Source: Holosporales bacterium
Lineage (GTDB): Bacteria; Pseudomonadota; Alphaproteobacteria; Paracaedibacterales; CANFPP01
Assembly (NCBI GenBank): GCA_947449005.1
Contig: CANFPP010000011.1
Location: forward strand, 1 to 54,820
Direction of reading: 5' to 3'
Length of the DNA: 54,820 nt
A program made the translations under genes and the position numbers. The notes beneath the pieces were generated by a model. It ran no database searches. It had not been told where the DNA came from and worked only from the letters and a program-made list of their open reading frames with translations. Each line of letters starts with the position of its first letter. The stretch's first letter is position 1. Shown here piece after piece: positions 25,951-35,789 of this stretch.

Positions 25951-26853
25951 TTTTTTCAATGTCAATGTTGCCCAGTTGTTGATAACTGTTTTCTGGATCA
26001 GATGCAGTTTTTGCATATGATAAACTCTTAAAATTTGTTGCACCTGACGCTCAAGTAATCCCGATAATATAATGATTCCATTTGGTTTAAGAGCTTCAGC
26101 CGCATCAACAGCAATTTGACATAAAGGGCGTGCCAAGATATTCGCTACAATCAAATCAAAAGGTCCAGAAGATTTAACTTTTTCACTATTAAACCCATGG
26201 CTTTTAAAGGCATGAATGTATTTTTGGCAATTATTGAGAATAGAGTTTTGTTTTGTAACACGAACGGATTCTCCGTCATTATCTGCCGCGATAACGGGAC
26301 AATTCCAGGTTTTGGCAATGGCGATTGCTAGAATTCCAGAGCCACAACCCATATCGAGAGGTTTGTGAATTGTGCGCATTTTAGAGAGTTTGCTTAAAGA
26401 TAGTAAGCAGCCTTTCGTTGTTTCATGTTCACCACTACCAAAGGCAGTCGCTGCTGTAATTTTAATTCCATTTAAGCCAGATGGTACCGTTGTTTCTGTG
26501 TATCCACTGTAAACATAATAACGCCCAATAGTTCTGGGTGGAAAATTGTGCCAAGAAGCGGTTAACCAATCAGCTCCGCCATCAATCTGATCGAGAATGA
26601 TAGGAAAAGGTGAAGCTCCAAGAAGAGTAGATATCACTGCTAACTCAGCCTCTAATTGTGCCTGATTTGGTATTGTTTTTGACAGGCCTTCAACAATAAA
26701 CTCTTCTGCGATAGGAAATCCATTTGCATCAATTTCATTCGACATGATATCGCACTCAAACCAAGATACTGTATCCATATGGTCTTCAAGGAAAGCAACT
26801 GTAGTTTCAGCAACTTGATGGGGGACAGTAATTCTAACGCGCCATAGTCTCAT
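25948..26853 (-). CDS. prmA: Ribosomal protein L11 methyltransferase
   Basis: A 301-residue PrmA, which methylates ribosomal protein L11 with SAM. The N-terminal substrate-binding domain is followed by the methyltransferase domain with DMGCGSGILA (about 169-178), AADN and the NILA motif (VANILARPL) that recalls NPPY. Length is normal. It lies three bases after the helicase gene on the same strand and is probably co-transcribed with it. Confidence 0.93.
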   Translation of the reverse strand: MRLWRVRITVPHQVAETTVAFLEDHMDTVSWFECDIMSNEIDANGFPIAEEFIVEGLSKTIPNQAQLEAELAVISTLLGASPFPIILDQIDGGADWLTASWHNFPPRTIGRYYVYSGYTETTVPSGLNGIKITAATAFGSGEHETTKGCLLSLSKLSKMRTIHKPLDMGCGSGILAIAIAKTWNCPVIAADNDGESVRVTKQNSILNNCQKYIHAFKSHGFNSEKVKSSGPFDLIVANILARPLCQIAVDAAEALKPNGIIILSGLLERQVQQILRVYHMQKLHLIQKTVINNWATLTLKK

Positions 26854-26856
26854 GAT

Positions 26857-28995
26857 TTATGCTTTTAAAACGAAGTTAGCGGCAATTTTTTTAGTGCCAG
26901 TATGTTCAAATTCAATTTCAAGACGGTCGAAATCAATATCTATAATGTCTCCATAGCCGAACTTTTGATGGAAAATTCGATCTCCATTTTTGAAAGTATG
27001 TGCCGGAGCAGGTGGAGGCGTATAGCTATAGCTTGAGGGACGAGCATCAACCTCATTGCCATTAGGTTGAATCAAAGTTGCATGCTCGGTTGGGATTTCT
27101 CTAATAAACCGGGATGGGACCGCCATCTGCCATCCTTGGTACATTTTTCTTTGAAGGCAATAGGTAACAATTGCTCGGCGTCTGGCCCGACTGAGGCCAA
27201 CATAACCTAGGCGTCGCTCTTCTTCCAGGCCAGCATTTCCACTTTCTTGTAAAGCGCGTTGGTGTGGAAATAAACCTTCTTCCCAGCCAGGTAAAAAGAC
27301 AACATCAAACTCAAGGCCCTTTGCTGAGTGCAGCGTCATAATGCTTAAAAGATCTTCTTGGCTTTGTTTATTGTTTTCCATAACAAGGCTGACGTGCTCA
27401 AGAAAACCAGGAATGGATTCAAACTCTTCGATTGCGTTTACGAGCTCCTTTAAGTTTTCTAAACGTCCTGGAGCATCAGCTGATTTATCTTCACGCCACA
27501 TCGTTGTGTAGCCTGATTCATCAAGAATAATTTTTGTAACTTCAGCATGAGATTCCGTCTCTAAAAGACGGCGCCAACGCGCAATATCTTCAAAGAATTT
27601 ATGAATTGCTGTGCGAGTTGCTCCTTTGGCACCTGTTTCACAAAACAAAAGTGCTGCTCTTGGTAGTGAGATTCCTTGCTCCCGAGCAATAATATGAATG
27701 TTTTGAATGCTAGTGGTGCCAATGCCACGGCGTGGAGTATTAATGATTCTCTCAAACGCCAAACCATCGTCAGGTTGAATAACCAAACGTAGATAGGCTA
27801 ATGCATCGCGAATTTCTAAACGTTCATAAAAACGCGGTCCACCAATGACACGGTAAGGAATGCCAAGCTTTAAAAAGCGTTCCTCAAACTCTCTGGTCTG
27901 AAAGCTGGCACGAACTAATATAGCAATCGATCCGAGCGGACTGCCTTGTCGTTGCAACGTCTCAACCTCATCACCAATGAAACGGGCTTCATCAACGGAA
28001 TCCCATGTTCCCCGGATTAAAACCTTTTCACCTGCTTTGTCATTGGTCCATAAAGTTTTTCCAAGGCGGCTGGAGTTCTTTGATATTAAACCAGAAGCTG
28101 CACCAAGGATCTGTGGGGTCGAGCGATAGTTTTGCTCAAGGCGAATGATCTTTGCCCCTGGAAAATCTTTTTCAAATTTAAGAATGTTTCCGATTTCAGC
28201 GCCACGCCATCCGTAAATAGATTGATCATCATCACCAACGCAACATAGGTTTTGACTCTGTTGTGCTAAAAGACGTAACCATAGGTATTGCGAAATATTG
28301 GTGTCTTGATACTCATCTACCAAAAGATAGCGCATTTGCTGTTGATAGCCTTCTAGAACAAATGGATTTTCTTTAAAGAGAGTAAGGCAATGCAACAGTA
28401 AATCACCAAAATCTGCTGCATTCAAAATTTTAAGACGTTCTTGATATTGTTTGTAAACATCAATCAAGAGATGAGAGCCTGTCTGTTCTGAAGATGTTAT
28501 TTTTTCAGGCGTTAATCCGCGATCTTTCCAACGACTAATAATTGATAAAACCAGTTTAGGTGGATTCTTTTGTTCATCAATGCCTTCAGCTCTTAAGATT
28601 TGTTTTATCAATCGAAGCTGATCATCGCTATCAAGTATGGTGAAATTTCTTTGCAATCCAACTAGCTCTGCATGTGGTCGCAGCATTCTAACGGCAAGCG
28701 AATGGAATGTTCCAATCCACATATTATCAACCGGACTTCCCAAAAGATGCGAAATTCTTTCTCGCATTTCTTGAGCCGCTTTATTCGTAAACGTCACAGC
28801 TAAAATTTGTGAAGGATAAGCTAGATTGTTTTGTAAAATATAAGCTAAGCGCGTGGTTAAAACACGCGTCTTACCAGTACCAGCACCAGCTAGAATTAAA
28901 ACCGGCCCTTCAGTCTCTAGGGCCGCTGTTCTCTGGGCAGGATTTAAAGATGCTAAATAGTCTGCATCAATAAGTGTCTTGTTAGCTAAATTCAT
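26857..28995 (-). CDS. uvrD: UvrD/PcrA-type ATP-dependent DNA helicase
   Basis: A 712-residue superfamily 1A helicase. Motif I is GAGTGKTRVLTTR, motif II is DEYQDTN, motif III is GDDDQSIYGWRG and motif VI is GLSRARR. The C-terminal Tudor-like segment (GYGDIIDIDFDRLEIEF) that contacts RNA polymerase in PcrA/UvrD is present. It acts in nucleotide-excision and mismatch repair. Followed directly by prmA. Confidence 0.93.
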   Translation of the reverse strand: MNLANKTLIDADYLASLNPAQRTAALETEGPVLILAGAGTGKTRVLTTRLAYILQNNLAYPSQILAVTFTNKAAQEMRERISHLLGSPVDNMWIGTFHSLAVRMLRPHAELVGLQRNFTILDSDDQLRLIKQILRAEGIDEQKNPPKLVLSIISRWKDRGLTPEKITSSEQTGSHLLIDVYKQYQERLKILNAADFGDLLLHCLTLFKENPFVLEGYQQQMRYLLVDEYQDTNISQYLWLRLLAQQSQNLCCVGDDDQSIYGWRGAEIGNILKFEKDFPGAKIIRLEQNYRSTPQILGAASGLISKNSSRLGKTLWTNDKAGEKVLIRGTWDSVDEARFIGDEVETLQRQGSPLGSIAILVRASFQTREFEERFLKLGIPYRVIGGPRFYERLEIRDALAYLRLVIQPDDGLAFERIINTPRRGIGTTSIQNIHIIAREQGISLPRAALLFCETGAKGATRTAIHKFFEDIARWRRLLETESHAEVTKIILDESGYTTMWREDKSADAPGRLENLKELVNAIEEFESIPGFLEHVSLVMENNKQSQEDLLSIMTLHSAKGLEFDVVFLPGWEEGLFPHQRALQESGNAGLEEERRLGYVGLSRARRRAIVTYCLQRKMYQGWQMAVPSRFIREIPTEHATLIQPNGNEVDARPSSYSYTPPPAPAHTFKNGDRIFHQKFGYGDIIDIDFDRLEIEFEHTGTKKIAANFVLKA

Positions 28996-29028
28996 TTCAA
29001 GACACTACATTTATGCAGAAAGATATTA

Positions 29029-29259
29029 TTACTTCTTTTCAAAACCAAAGTTCTGGTAACGCTTGCCAAACTTGCTCAACTGACCACCTGTATCAAGCAA
29101 CTTGTGTCCGCCGCCTGTCCATGCTGGATGAGAGTTAGGATCGATATCAAGCTGCATTGAATCGCCAGGTTTGCCCCAAGTTGAGCGTGTTGTAAACGAT
29201 GTCCCATCGGTCATAACCACAGTGATTTGGTGGTAGCTGGGGTGAATGCCCTCTTTCAT
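29029..29259 (-). CDS. rpmE: 50S ribosomal protein L31
   Basis: A 76-residue L31 with the family pattern STWGKPG and [14 protein letters not shown]. It lacks the zinc-binding CxxC, as is usual for the alphaproteobacterial form. The start has AAAAGGATC before it. A leader hairpin lies upstream at 29297-29337. Monocistronic between the helicase and trhO. Confidence 0.95.
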   Translation of the reverse strand: MKEGIHPSYHQITVVMTDGTSFTTRSTWGKPGDSMQLDIDPNSHPAWTGGGHKLLDTGGQLSKFGKRYQNFGFEKK

Positions 29260-29296
29260 AATCTGATCCTTTTAGCAAATGAATTATAATTTCTGT

Positions 29297-29337
29297 ATGC
29301 CTATGTAAAAATCAATATCTTCATTTTACGTAGGTAT
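29297..29337 (-). promoter_or_regulatory. Hairpin in the rpmE leader
   Basis: ATGCCTATGTAAAA (29297-29310) and TTTTACGTAGGTAT (29324-29337) form a 14-bp stem with two G-U-type positions. On the minus strand it lies between the trhO stop and the rpmE start. It could end trhO transcripts, or be an autoregulatory L31 leader as known in other phyla. No T-run follows directly, so a leader role is a little more likely. Confidence 0.4.
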
Positions 29338-29376
29338 ATTAGTATCTAACGCAAATACACCCAACTTTGCAATATT

Positions 29377-30312
29377 TTAGTGCTGTTCCCCAGAAAAATG
29401 AGCAACACGCCCAATATGGGGTTTATTGTGTTTTGCTGCAATTTCAACTTGGCGCTGCCGCTCGATAGCTCGAAGACGTGTTTTTTCAGGTAATTTATCA
29501 AAACAACGCGGGCAAGAAATCCCTTTTTGATAATGAACGGATTCCATATCTTGAGCCGAAACTGGATAACGACATGCATGACATTGATCAAAAGAGCCTT
29601 CTTTGACGTTTTCAGTAACGGCAACGCGGTTATCAAAAACAAAGCATTCGCCTTCCCATAAACTTTCTTCAGATTTCACAGTTTCCAGGTATTTTAAAAT
29701 GCCACCTTGTAGATGGTAAACTTCTTTAAAACCCTCCTGGAGCATGTAAGAAGAGGCTTTCTCGCAGCGAATTCCACCAGTGCAGAACATCGCAATTTTT
29801 TTATCCTTATAATCGCCTAGATTCTTTTCAACGTAGTTTGGGAATTCGCGAAATGTTTCAGTTTCAGGATTAACAGCCTTTTTAAAAGTACCAATACCAA
29901 CCTCATAATTATTACGAGTATCAAGAACAATCACATCTGGATCAGATATTAAGCGATTCCAATCCTCTGGTTTTACATAAGTGCCAACTTCTTTGTTTGG
30001 ATTTACTGTTGGGACGCCAATGGTCACAATTTCTTTCTTTAGTCTAACCTTTAATCGATAGAATGGGATGGTTTCTGCTTGGGATTCTTTGTACTCCATG
30101 TCAACAAACCTGGGTTCTTCTTTGAAAAAAGCAGCAAGCGCATCCATGCCTGAGCGTGTTCCTGAGATCGTGCCGTTGATCCCTTCTTTGGCTAGTAATA
30201 TCGTTCCTCGAAGGTCATGCTTTTGGCAAAGTGATAGCAGTGTTTTTTGCATAATTTCAAAATCAGGCAAGTCGGCAAATTTATAAAAAGCAGCAACAAT
30301 AAAATTGCTCAT
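29377..30312 (-). CDS. trhO: tRNA uridine 5-oxyacetic acid pathway hydroxylase TrhO (rhodanese fold)
   Basis: A 311-residue member of the TrhO (YceA) family, which hydroxylates U34 of tRNAs independently of oxygen. It has an N-terminal acylphosphatase-like domain, then a rhodanese domain with the active-site loop [14 protein letters not shown]-terminal zinc-finger-like part has CHAC and CPRC. The length is typical. The product acts on the wobble base of several tRNAs, including tRNA-Pro, both copies of which lie in this window. Confidence 0.93.
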   Translation of the reverse strand: MSNFIVAAFYKFADLPDFEIMQKTLLSLCQKHDLRGTILLAKEGINGTISGTRSGMDALAAFFKEEPRFVDMEYKESQAETIPFYRLKVRLKKEIVTIGVPTVNPNKEVGTYVKPEDWNRLISDPDVIVLDTRNNYEVGIGTFKKAVNPETETFREFPNYVEKNLGDYKDKKIAMFCTGGIRCEKASSYMLQEGFKEVYHLQGGILKYLETVKSEESLWEGECFVFDNRVAVTENVKEGSFDQCHACRYPVSAQDMESVHYQKGISCPRCFDKLPEKTRLRAIERQRQVEIAAKHNKPHIGRVAHFSGEQH

Positions 30313-30375
30313 AGTCCTATTTCCTCAATGATGGTCAAATCTTTTAACAATTTTTATCAGGTAATTGTAATACAA

Positions 30376-30861
30376 TCAAACATTTGATTGTGCTCTTCTT
30401 AAGTAATCTAATGCGCCTTGTAGAATGTAGCTTGCTGCCATTTTATCTACCACTTCTGACCGACGTTTGCGCGACATATCTGCTTTAAGAAGTGTTTTTG
30501 TTACTGCAACTGTTGAAAGGCGTTCATCCCACAAAACAATAGGAGTTGGGTTTGACTCTGAAAAGTGCTCAATAAATATTTTGATCTTTTGACCTTGAGG
30601 TCCTTCTGTTCCATTCATGTTGAGGGGGTAGCCAATAACAATCCCCGCAACTTCATATTCCTGAATAATTTTACTTAATGCATTTAAATCATTACAGGTA
30701 TTCGTTCTTCGAATAAGAGTGAGGGGGGTGGCAATAAACCATGTAGTATCAGATGTGCTGATGCCAATTGTTTTACTGCCAAGGTCAATGCCCATTAAGC
30801 GATTTTTCCCATTTTTCAAAGGGGAAAGCGAGTCAAGAGTGGAGAAAGATACAATTTTCAT
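30376..30861 (-). CDS. ruvX: Holliday junction resolvase-like / pre-16S rRNA nuclease RuvX (YqgF)
   Basis: A 161-residue RNase H-fold protein of the YqgF family, essential in many bacteria for maturation of the 16S rRNA 5' end. The metal-binding aspartate is in MGIDLGSKTIGIS, and the other acidic residues are in WDERLST and VDKMAAS. Length is slightly above the usual owing to a short N-terminal tail (1-22). It is divergent from the mucR gene. Confidence 0.93.
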   Translation of the reverse strand: MKIVSFSTLDSLSPLKNGKNRLMGIDLGSKTIGISTSDTTWFIATPLTLIRRTNTCNDLNALSKIIQEYEVAGIVIGYPLNMNGTEGPQGQKIKIFIEHFSESNPTPIVLWDERLSTVAVTKTLLKADMSRKRRSEVVDKMAASYILQGALDYLRRAQSNV

Positions 30862-30919
30862 AAAAAACCTTGCTTTTTGTCATTTCTAGGATTGCCAAAT
30901 CAAAAAAAATAAATAATGA

Positions 30920-30959
30920 TTGCAGCAAGCATTGTAGACTATTATAACATTAATTAATG
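30920..30959 (+). promoter_or_regulatory. mucR promoter with overlapping palindrome
   Basis: TTGCAG (30920-30925), 17 bases and TATAAC (30943-30948) form a good promoter. The palindrome CATTAATTAATG (30948-30959) covers the likely transcription start. MucR/Ros proteins bind AT-rich DNA with TA steps and often repress their own genes, so this could be the operator (inference). Confidence 0.5.
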
Positions 30960-30982
30960 TGACTATATTTAAGGATATTTTT

Positions 30983-31471
30983 ATGACAGAGCCTCTAACC
31001 CATTACGAGTTGCTTACTTTTACCACTGAAATCACCTCGGCTTATATAAGCAACAATACAGTTGCTCCCGAAGACTTATCTAGTTTAATTCAGAGAGTTT
31101 ATCAATCTATATCAGAAACGAGCCGCTACACGAATAGCTTTAAAAGCTTGACGCCTCTAAATCCGGCAGTGCCGATTGAAGAGTCTGTAACGGATGAATA
31201 CATCGTTTGTTTAGAAGACGGTAAAAAATTGCAAATGCTTAAGCGCCACTTGAATACAGTTTATAAAATGACTGTAGATCAATATCGCGAACGTTGGGGT
31301 TTGCCTTCTGATTATCCTGTAGTTTCTCCGAATTACGCAAAACGTCGTAGCCAAATTGCTAAAAATACTGGTCTTGGTATTAGTGGTCGCCGTCGCAAAT
31401 TAAAAGTGATGGTTAGTCCAATGCAAGATGGTAACGTGAGTCAAATGGCGGTAATGACTGGAAACAACTAA
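30983..31471 (+). CDS. MucR/Ros-family transcriptional regulator
   Basis: A 162-residue regulator with the MucR core: EYIVCLEDGKKLQMLKRHL, then TVYKMTVDQYRERWGLPSDYP and YAKRRSQIAK. The first zinc-finger cysteine is present, but the canonical CxxC is CLED, a form frequently seen in the family. The frame is open from a GTG at 30959, but AAGGA eight bases before the ATG at 30983 fixes the start. In other alphaproteobacteria MucR silences horizontally acquired and virulence genes. It lies 16 bases upstream of the fur-like gene. Confidence 0.9.
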   Translation: MTEPLTHYELLTFTTEITSAYISNNTVAPEDLSSLIQRVYQSISETSRYTNSFKSLTPLNPAVPIEESVTDEYIVCLEDGKKLQMLKRHLNTVYKMTVDQYRERWGLPSDYPVVSPNYAKRRSQIAKNTGLGISGRRRKLKVMVSPMQDGNVSQMAVMTGNN

Positions 31472-31487
31472 TTATTGTTGATACAGA

Positions 31488-31907
31488 ATGACACCCTCTC
31501 GACTTGAGCAACTATGTCAGGAAAAGGGAGTGAAGATGACCGAGCAGCGTCGCATTATCGCTCGTGTTCTTTCTGACTCTCTCGATCATCCTGACGTAGA
31601 AATGCTCTATCAGCGTGCAACGAAACTTGACTCCAGAATTAGTTTAGCGACGGTTTATCGTACGGTTAAATTATTCGAGGAAGCGAGTATCTTGGAACGC
31701 CACGATTTTGGCGATGGCCGCTCTCGTTATGAAGAGCTGAGTAGCCAACATCATGATCACTTAATTGACGTTAGTACAGGTAAAGTGATAGAATTCCATA
31801 ATGAACAGATCGAAGTGCTTCAGCAGAGCATCGCTGAGAGCTTGGGTTACCGATTGGTTGATCATCGTTTGGAATTATATTGTGTCCCAATTAAAGAAAA
31901 ATTATAA
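31488..31907 (+). CDS. fur: Fur-family metal-responsive repressor
   Basis: A 139-residue Fur-type protein. The winged-helix recognition segment SLATVYRTVKLFEEA is clear, and the HHDHLID segment holds metal ligands. There is no CxxC pair in the C-terminal part. It is either Fur or its alphaproteobacterial relative (Mur/Irr); sequence alone does not decide. Linked closely to mucR upstream and miaB downstream (11 bases), so the three may form an operon. Confidence 0.88.
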   Translation: MTPSRLEQLCQEKGVKMTEQRRIIARVLSDSLDHPDVEMLYQRATKLDSRISLATVYRTVKLFEEASILERHDFGDGRSRYEELSSQHHDHLIDVSTGKVIEFHNEQIEVLQQSIAESLGYRLVDHRLELYCVPIKEKL

Positions 31908-31918
31908 GAATTAATTTT

Positions 31919-33310
31919 GTGAAAAAAAATCTCTATATTAAGACTTATGGCTGCCAAATGAATGTGTATGATTCACAGCGCATGGCAGACATTTTATCGC
32001 CTTTTGGCTATGCTTTAACTGAAGAGCCAGAGCAGGCAGATATCGCCATTTTAAATACATGCCATATCCGTGAAAAAGCGGAGCAAAAAGTGCATTCAGA
32101 TTTGGGGCGATTGAGAAGCCACAAAGTCGCCAGCGTTGCCAATGGTCGTAATATGATTATTGCTGTAGGTGGATGTGTTGGGCAGGCTGAGGGAGAAGAG
32201 ATTATTCGTCAAGCTCCTTATGTTGATATGGTATTTGGTCCGCAAACTTATCATAGATTACCAGAGATGCTCGCGAATGTTATGCGTAACTCTGATAAAA
32301 AACGCGGCCCTGGCAGGGGGGTTGTTGATACTGAGTTTCCAACTGAAGTTAAATTCGACTTTTTGCCAGAAACAACAGAATCTAGATCGAGTGCTTACGT
32401 TTCTGTTCAAGAAGGCTGCGATAAATTCTGTACGTTTTGCGTTGTTCCTTATACGCGCGGTGCGGAATATTCACGCCCCGTTGAAAGTATTGTGAAAGAA
32501 GTTAAGCATCTTGTAAAATTAGGGGCGATGGAAATTACTCTGCTTGGGCAAAATGTTAATGCTTACCATGGAGAGGCTCCAGCGTCTTCGCATGCAGCTA
32601 GTAAAGTGTGGGGATTAAGCCAACTGATTCATGAGCTTGCAGAAATCGATGGCCTTGAACGTATTCGTTATACAACGTCACATCCAAGGGATATGGGGCA
32701 AGATCTTATTGATGCACATGGGGCAGTTCCTAAGCTCATGCCTTTCTTGCACTTGCCTGTTCAATCGGGAAGTGATCGTATTTTAGAAGCAATGAATCGT
32801 AAGCATTCTGCCGATGACTATTTAAAGGTTATTGAGCGTTTAAGAAAATCTTGTCCGGAGATAGCTTTTTCATCAGATTTTATCGTGGGTTTTCCAGGTG
32901 AAACAGATGAGGATCATAAAAACACTTTAAAGTTAATCAATGACGTTAATTATGCTCAAGCTTACTCTTTTAAGTACAGTATTAGACCTGGCACACCGGC
33001 TGGCCTTATGGACAAACAAGTTCCAGAATCAGTGAAGTCAGAAAGGCTGCAAGAGCTACAAGAGTTAGTTAATACTCAGCAACTGGCCTTTAATAAAAAT
33101 ACAGTTGGTACAACTCAAAAAGTTCTATTGGATCGCACAGGAAAATTCGAAGGCCAATTAATTGGCAGAACTGCTTTTATGCAATCTGTTTATGTTTTGG
33201 AATCTAAACACTTGTTTGGTCAAATGGTTGATGTAAAGATTGAATCAGGATATGCTAATAGCATATCGGGGGTTATACCCTCAGATAAGTGTTTACAATT
33301 AACGGCTTGA
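31919..33310 (+). CDS. miaB: tRNA-2-methylthio-N6-dimethylallyladenosine synthase MiaB
   Basis: A 463-residue radical-SAM methylthiotransferase for A37 of tRNAs reading U-starting codons. The N-terminal UPF0004 domain has YGCQMN, and cysteines of the auxiliary cluster are at CH(I)REK and GGCVGQ. The radical-SAM motif is CDKFCTFC. The TRAM domain is C-terminal (GQLIGRTAFMQSV). The start is GTG. It begins the conserved alphaproteobacterial order miaB-phoH-ybeY-corC-lnt. Confidence 0.95.
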   Translation: MKKNLYIKTYGCQMNVYDSQRMADILSPFGYALTEEPEQADIAILNTCHIREKAEQKVHSDLGRLRSHKVASVANGRNMIIAVGGCVGQAEGEEIIRQAPYVDMVFGPQTYHRLPEMLANVMRNSDKKRGPGRGVVDTEFPTEVKFDFLPETTESRSSAYVSVQEGCDKFCTFCVVPYTRGAEYSRPVESIVKEVKHLVKLGAMEITLLGQNVNAYHGEAPASSHAASKVWGLSQLIHELAEIDGLERIRYTTSHPRDMGQDLIDAHGAVPKLMPFLHLPVQSGSDRILEAMNRKHSADDYLKVIERLRKSCPEIAFSSDFIVGFPGETDEDHKNTLKLINDVNYAQAYSFKYSIRPGTPAGLMDKQVPESVKSERLQELQELVNTQQLAFNKNTVGTTQKVLLDRTGKFEGQLIGRTAFMQSVYVLESKHLFGQMVDVKIESGYANSISGVIPSDKCLQLTA

Positions 33311-33340
33311 CCGGTGTTACATGGTTAATAAGAGGAAACA

Positions 33341-34339
33341 TTGAACTCTGATACTTCTTTGGCGATTTTTCTAGAATTTGATGATAATCAACTTTTATCT
33401 ATTTTGGTTGGCCCTCAGGATCGTAACTTCTATCTTATAGAACAGCGTCTCAATGTGTCTTTGAGTTTAAGGGGCAATCACATCGCAATTAATGGTGCTG
33501 AACCTGGAGTTTCATCTGCAAAAACAGCATTAGTTTATCTTTATAAACAGCTAGAAAAAGGGCTTGAGGTTGATTCAGTTGTTGTTGAAGATGCTATACG
33601 ACTTGCAACTACGACAGGTTTGCTAAGCCAAGAAGAAAAACTTCACAATTCTGGGCAAGCTGATGTGTCGATCTCAACAAAGCTTCGAAATGTTTTGCCT
33701 CGTACAGCTCGCCAGGCTGATTACATAAAACACATGCAGACTTCTGATTTAATTTTTTGTGATGGTCCTGCAGGAACAGGTAAAACTTACTTAGCTGTCG
33801 CAGTGGGTGTGTCTCTCCTGTTGGCTGGAAAAATTGACAAGATTATTCTCTCTCGCCCTGCGGTTGAAGCGGGCGAAAAATTAGGATTTTTGCCTGGAGA
33901 TATGCGTGAAAAGGTTGATCCATATTTAAGGCCGCTTTACGATGCCCTTAATGATATGCTCCCAGCAGAACAAGTTTTAAAATATTTGGGAACTGGTGAA
34001 ATTGAAGTGGCGCCACTTGCTTTTATGAGAGGTCGTACTCTTTCTAATGCCTTTGTCATTCTTGATGAGGCGCAGAATGCAACTCCCGTACAGATGAAAA
34101 TGTTTTTAACACGCCTTGGAAGTAATTCAAGAATGGTTGTTACTGGTGATCAAAGTCAAATAGATCTTCCAAACGGAGTGCTGTCTGGCTTAAAGGATGC
34201 ATTAGTAACGCTTGAAGGTGTCGAGGGTATTAAGTTTGTATTTTTTAACGATAAAGATGTTGTGCGTCATCCTTTAGTTTCTCGAATAGTCCATGCATAT
34301 GATGTGAAGCAACGAAGTGCATTTAACCAAGGCCAATAA
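33341..34339 (+). CDS. phoH: PhoH-like ATPase
   Basis: A 332-residue PhoH/YbeZ protein. After an N-terminal KH-like part, the P-loop is GPAGTGKTYLA and the Walker B region is VILDEAQNAT. It is a presumed RNA helicase that works with YbeY in ribosome quality control. TTG start with GAGGAAAC before it. The gene precedes ybeY by eight bases. Confidence 0.94.
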   Translation: MNSDTSLAIFLEFDDNQLLSILVGPQDRNFYLIEQRLNVSLSLRGNHIAINGAEPGVSSAKTALVYLYKQLEKGLEVDSVVVEDAIRLATTTGLLSQEEKLHNSGQADVSISTKLRNVLPRTARQADYIKHMQTSDLIFCDGPAGTGKTYLAVAVGVSLLLAGKIDKIILSRPAVEAGEKLGFLPGDMREKVDPYLRPLYDALNDMLPAEQVLKYLGTGEIEVAPLAFMRGRTLSNAFVILDEAQNATPVQMKMFLTRLGSNSRMVVTGDQSQIDLPNGVLSGLKDALVTLEGVEGIKFVFFNDKDVVRHPLVSRIVHAYDVKQRSAFNQGQ

Positions 34340-34347
34340 TAAAAACC

Positions 34348-34899
34348 ATGTCGATAAATATGACTATAAGTAACACGCTTGATATTGCATCAGACTCTGA
34401 AGACGTTCAGAAACAAGTATTAGATGTTTTTGTTACAGATTCTTCTTGGGAGAATATATTGCCATTGGGGCAGGATTGGACATCATTTTTCACTCCTATT
34501 TCAAGAGCAGTATTCCAAAAGCTCAGTTTAGATTTTCCTTTTGAGATCAGTGTATTATTAACTAATGATGCTGAAATTAAAGAGCTTAACTCTCAATACA
34601 GATCACAAGACAAACCAACAAATGTTCTCTCCTTTCCTGGGGTGACTGCTCAAGAACTTTTAGAAGCAGAGCAATCTGCACATCCCCTTATTTTGGGAGA
34701 TATTGTTTTGGCGTTTGAAACTATTTCGAGCGAAGCTATTACTCAAGACAAACTCTTTTTAAATCACCTTACCCATCTTTTTGTTCATGGTATTTTACAT
34801 CTTATGGGCTATGACCATGAAGAAGATGCTGAAGCAAAGATTATGGAAACTTTAGAAATTAATATTTTACAAGAACTTCATATTGAGAGTCCTTATTAA
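34348..34899 (+). CDS. ybeY: Endoribonuclease YbeY
   Basis: A 183-residue YbeY with the zinc-binding signature HGILHLMGYDH near the C-terminus. It matures 16S rRNA and helps remove defective ribosomes. An N-terminal extension of about 20 residues is present before the core, common in alphaproteobacteria. Close to phoH upstream; corC follows after four bases. Confidence 0.95.
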   Translation: MSINMTISNTLDIASDSEDVQKQVLDVFVTDSSWENILPLGQDWTSFFTPISRAVFQKLSLDFPFEISVLLTNDAEIKELNSQYRSQDKPTNVLSFPGVTAQELLEAEQSAHPLILGDIVLAFETISSEAITQDKLFLNHLTHLFVHGILHLMGYDHEEDAEAKIMETLEINILQELHIESPY

Positions 34900-34903
34900 G
34901 AAC

Positions 34904-35785
34904 ATGCAAAACACATCTGAAGCAAAATCATTCAATCTTTTTAAAACGCTAAGTATGGTCAAGCAATTTTGGCGCAAGTTGAATAAGCATGACAATGATG
35001 GCTCTCTTCGTGAGACCATAGAAGAGCTTATTGAAGAAAGTAATGAGTCTGAACCTTCTATTGAATCTGATGAAAGAGCTCTTTTAGGCAATGTTTTGAA
35101 CCTAAGAGATTTGACAGCGTATGATGTCATGATTCCTCGTGCTGATATTATAGCTGCTCCTTATGACATCAAAGGGCCTGATTTAGTCGCAATGATGACA
35201 AAGTCCGGTTTGACTCGTTTGCCAGTTTATCGGGAAACTTTAGATAATGTTATCGGAATGGTTCATATTAAGAGTGTCCTTGGGTGGCTTTCAAATAAGA
35301 AACCTTTTAAAATCAAACAATTAATTAATGAGGTTTTATTTATATCTCCTTCAATGAGAACATTGGATTTGCTCCTGCAAATGCGTGAAACAGGTAGCAA
35401 AATGGCAATGGTAGTTGATGAATATGGAGGGGTTGACGGTCTTGTTACTTTTTCTAATCTCATTGAAGAAATTATTGGAGATATTCAAGACGCTCATGAT
35501 CACAGTCCACCGTCACAAATACAAGTTCGAGGTGATGGCACAATTATCGCTGATGGCCGGGTAATGGTCGAAGAGCTCAATAAAATTCTTGGTGAGAATT
35601 TGCAACTCAATGAGGTCGATGAAGATATCGATACAATTGGAGGAATTGTGATTTTTTTGGCAGGCCGTGTACCAACTCGAGGTGAGCTGATTCGTCATGG
35701 TTCAGGTATTGAGTTTGAAGTTTTAGATGCTGATCCAAGACGTGTAAAACGCTTATGCTTACGCCAACCTTCTCAAAGTAAATAG
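34904..35785 (+). CDS. corC: CBS-domain protein of the CorC/HlyC family
   Basis: A 293-residue cytosolic CorC-type protein with a CBS pair (about 65-190, with VMIPRADI and VVDEYGGVDGLVT) and a C-terminal CorC_HlyC domain (GGIVIFLAGRVPTRGE). It supports magnesium and cobalt homeostasis. The frame is open from a TTG at 34883 inside ybeY; ATG 34904 is preferred because it avoids the overlap and matches the family. Follows ybeY and precedes lnt by four bases. Confidence 0.93.
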   Translation: MQNTSEAKSFNLFKTLSMVKQFWRKLNKHDNDGSLRETIEELIEESNESEPSIESDERALLGNVLNLRDLTAYDVMIPRADIIAAPYDIKGPDLVAMMTKSGLTRLPVYRETLDNVIGMVHIKSVLGWLSNKKPFKIKQLINEVLFISPSMRTLDLLLQMRETGSKMAMVVDEYGGVDGLVTFSNLIEEIIGDIQDAHDHSPPSQIQVRGDGTIIADGRVMVEELNKILGENLQLNEVDEDIDTIGGIVIFLAGRVPTRGELIRHGSGIEFEVLDADPRRVKRLCLRQPSQSK

Positions 35786-35789
35786 TGTA

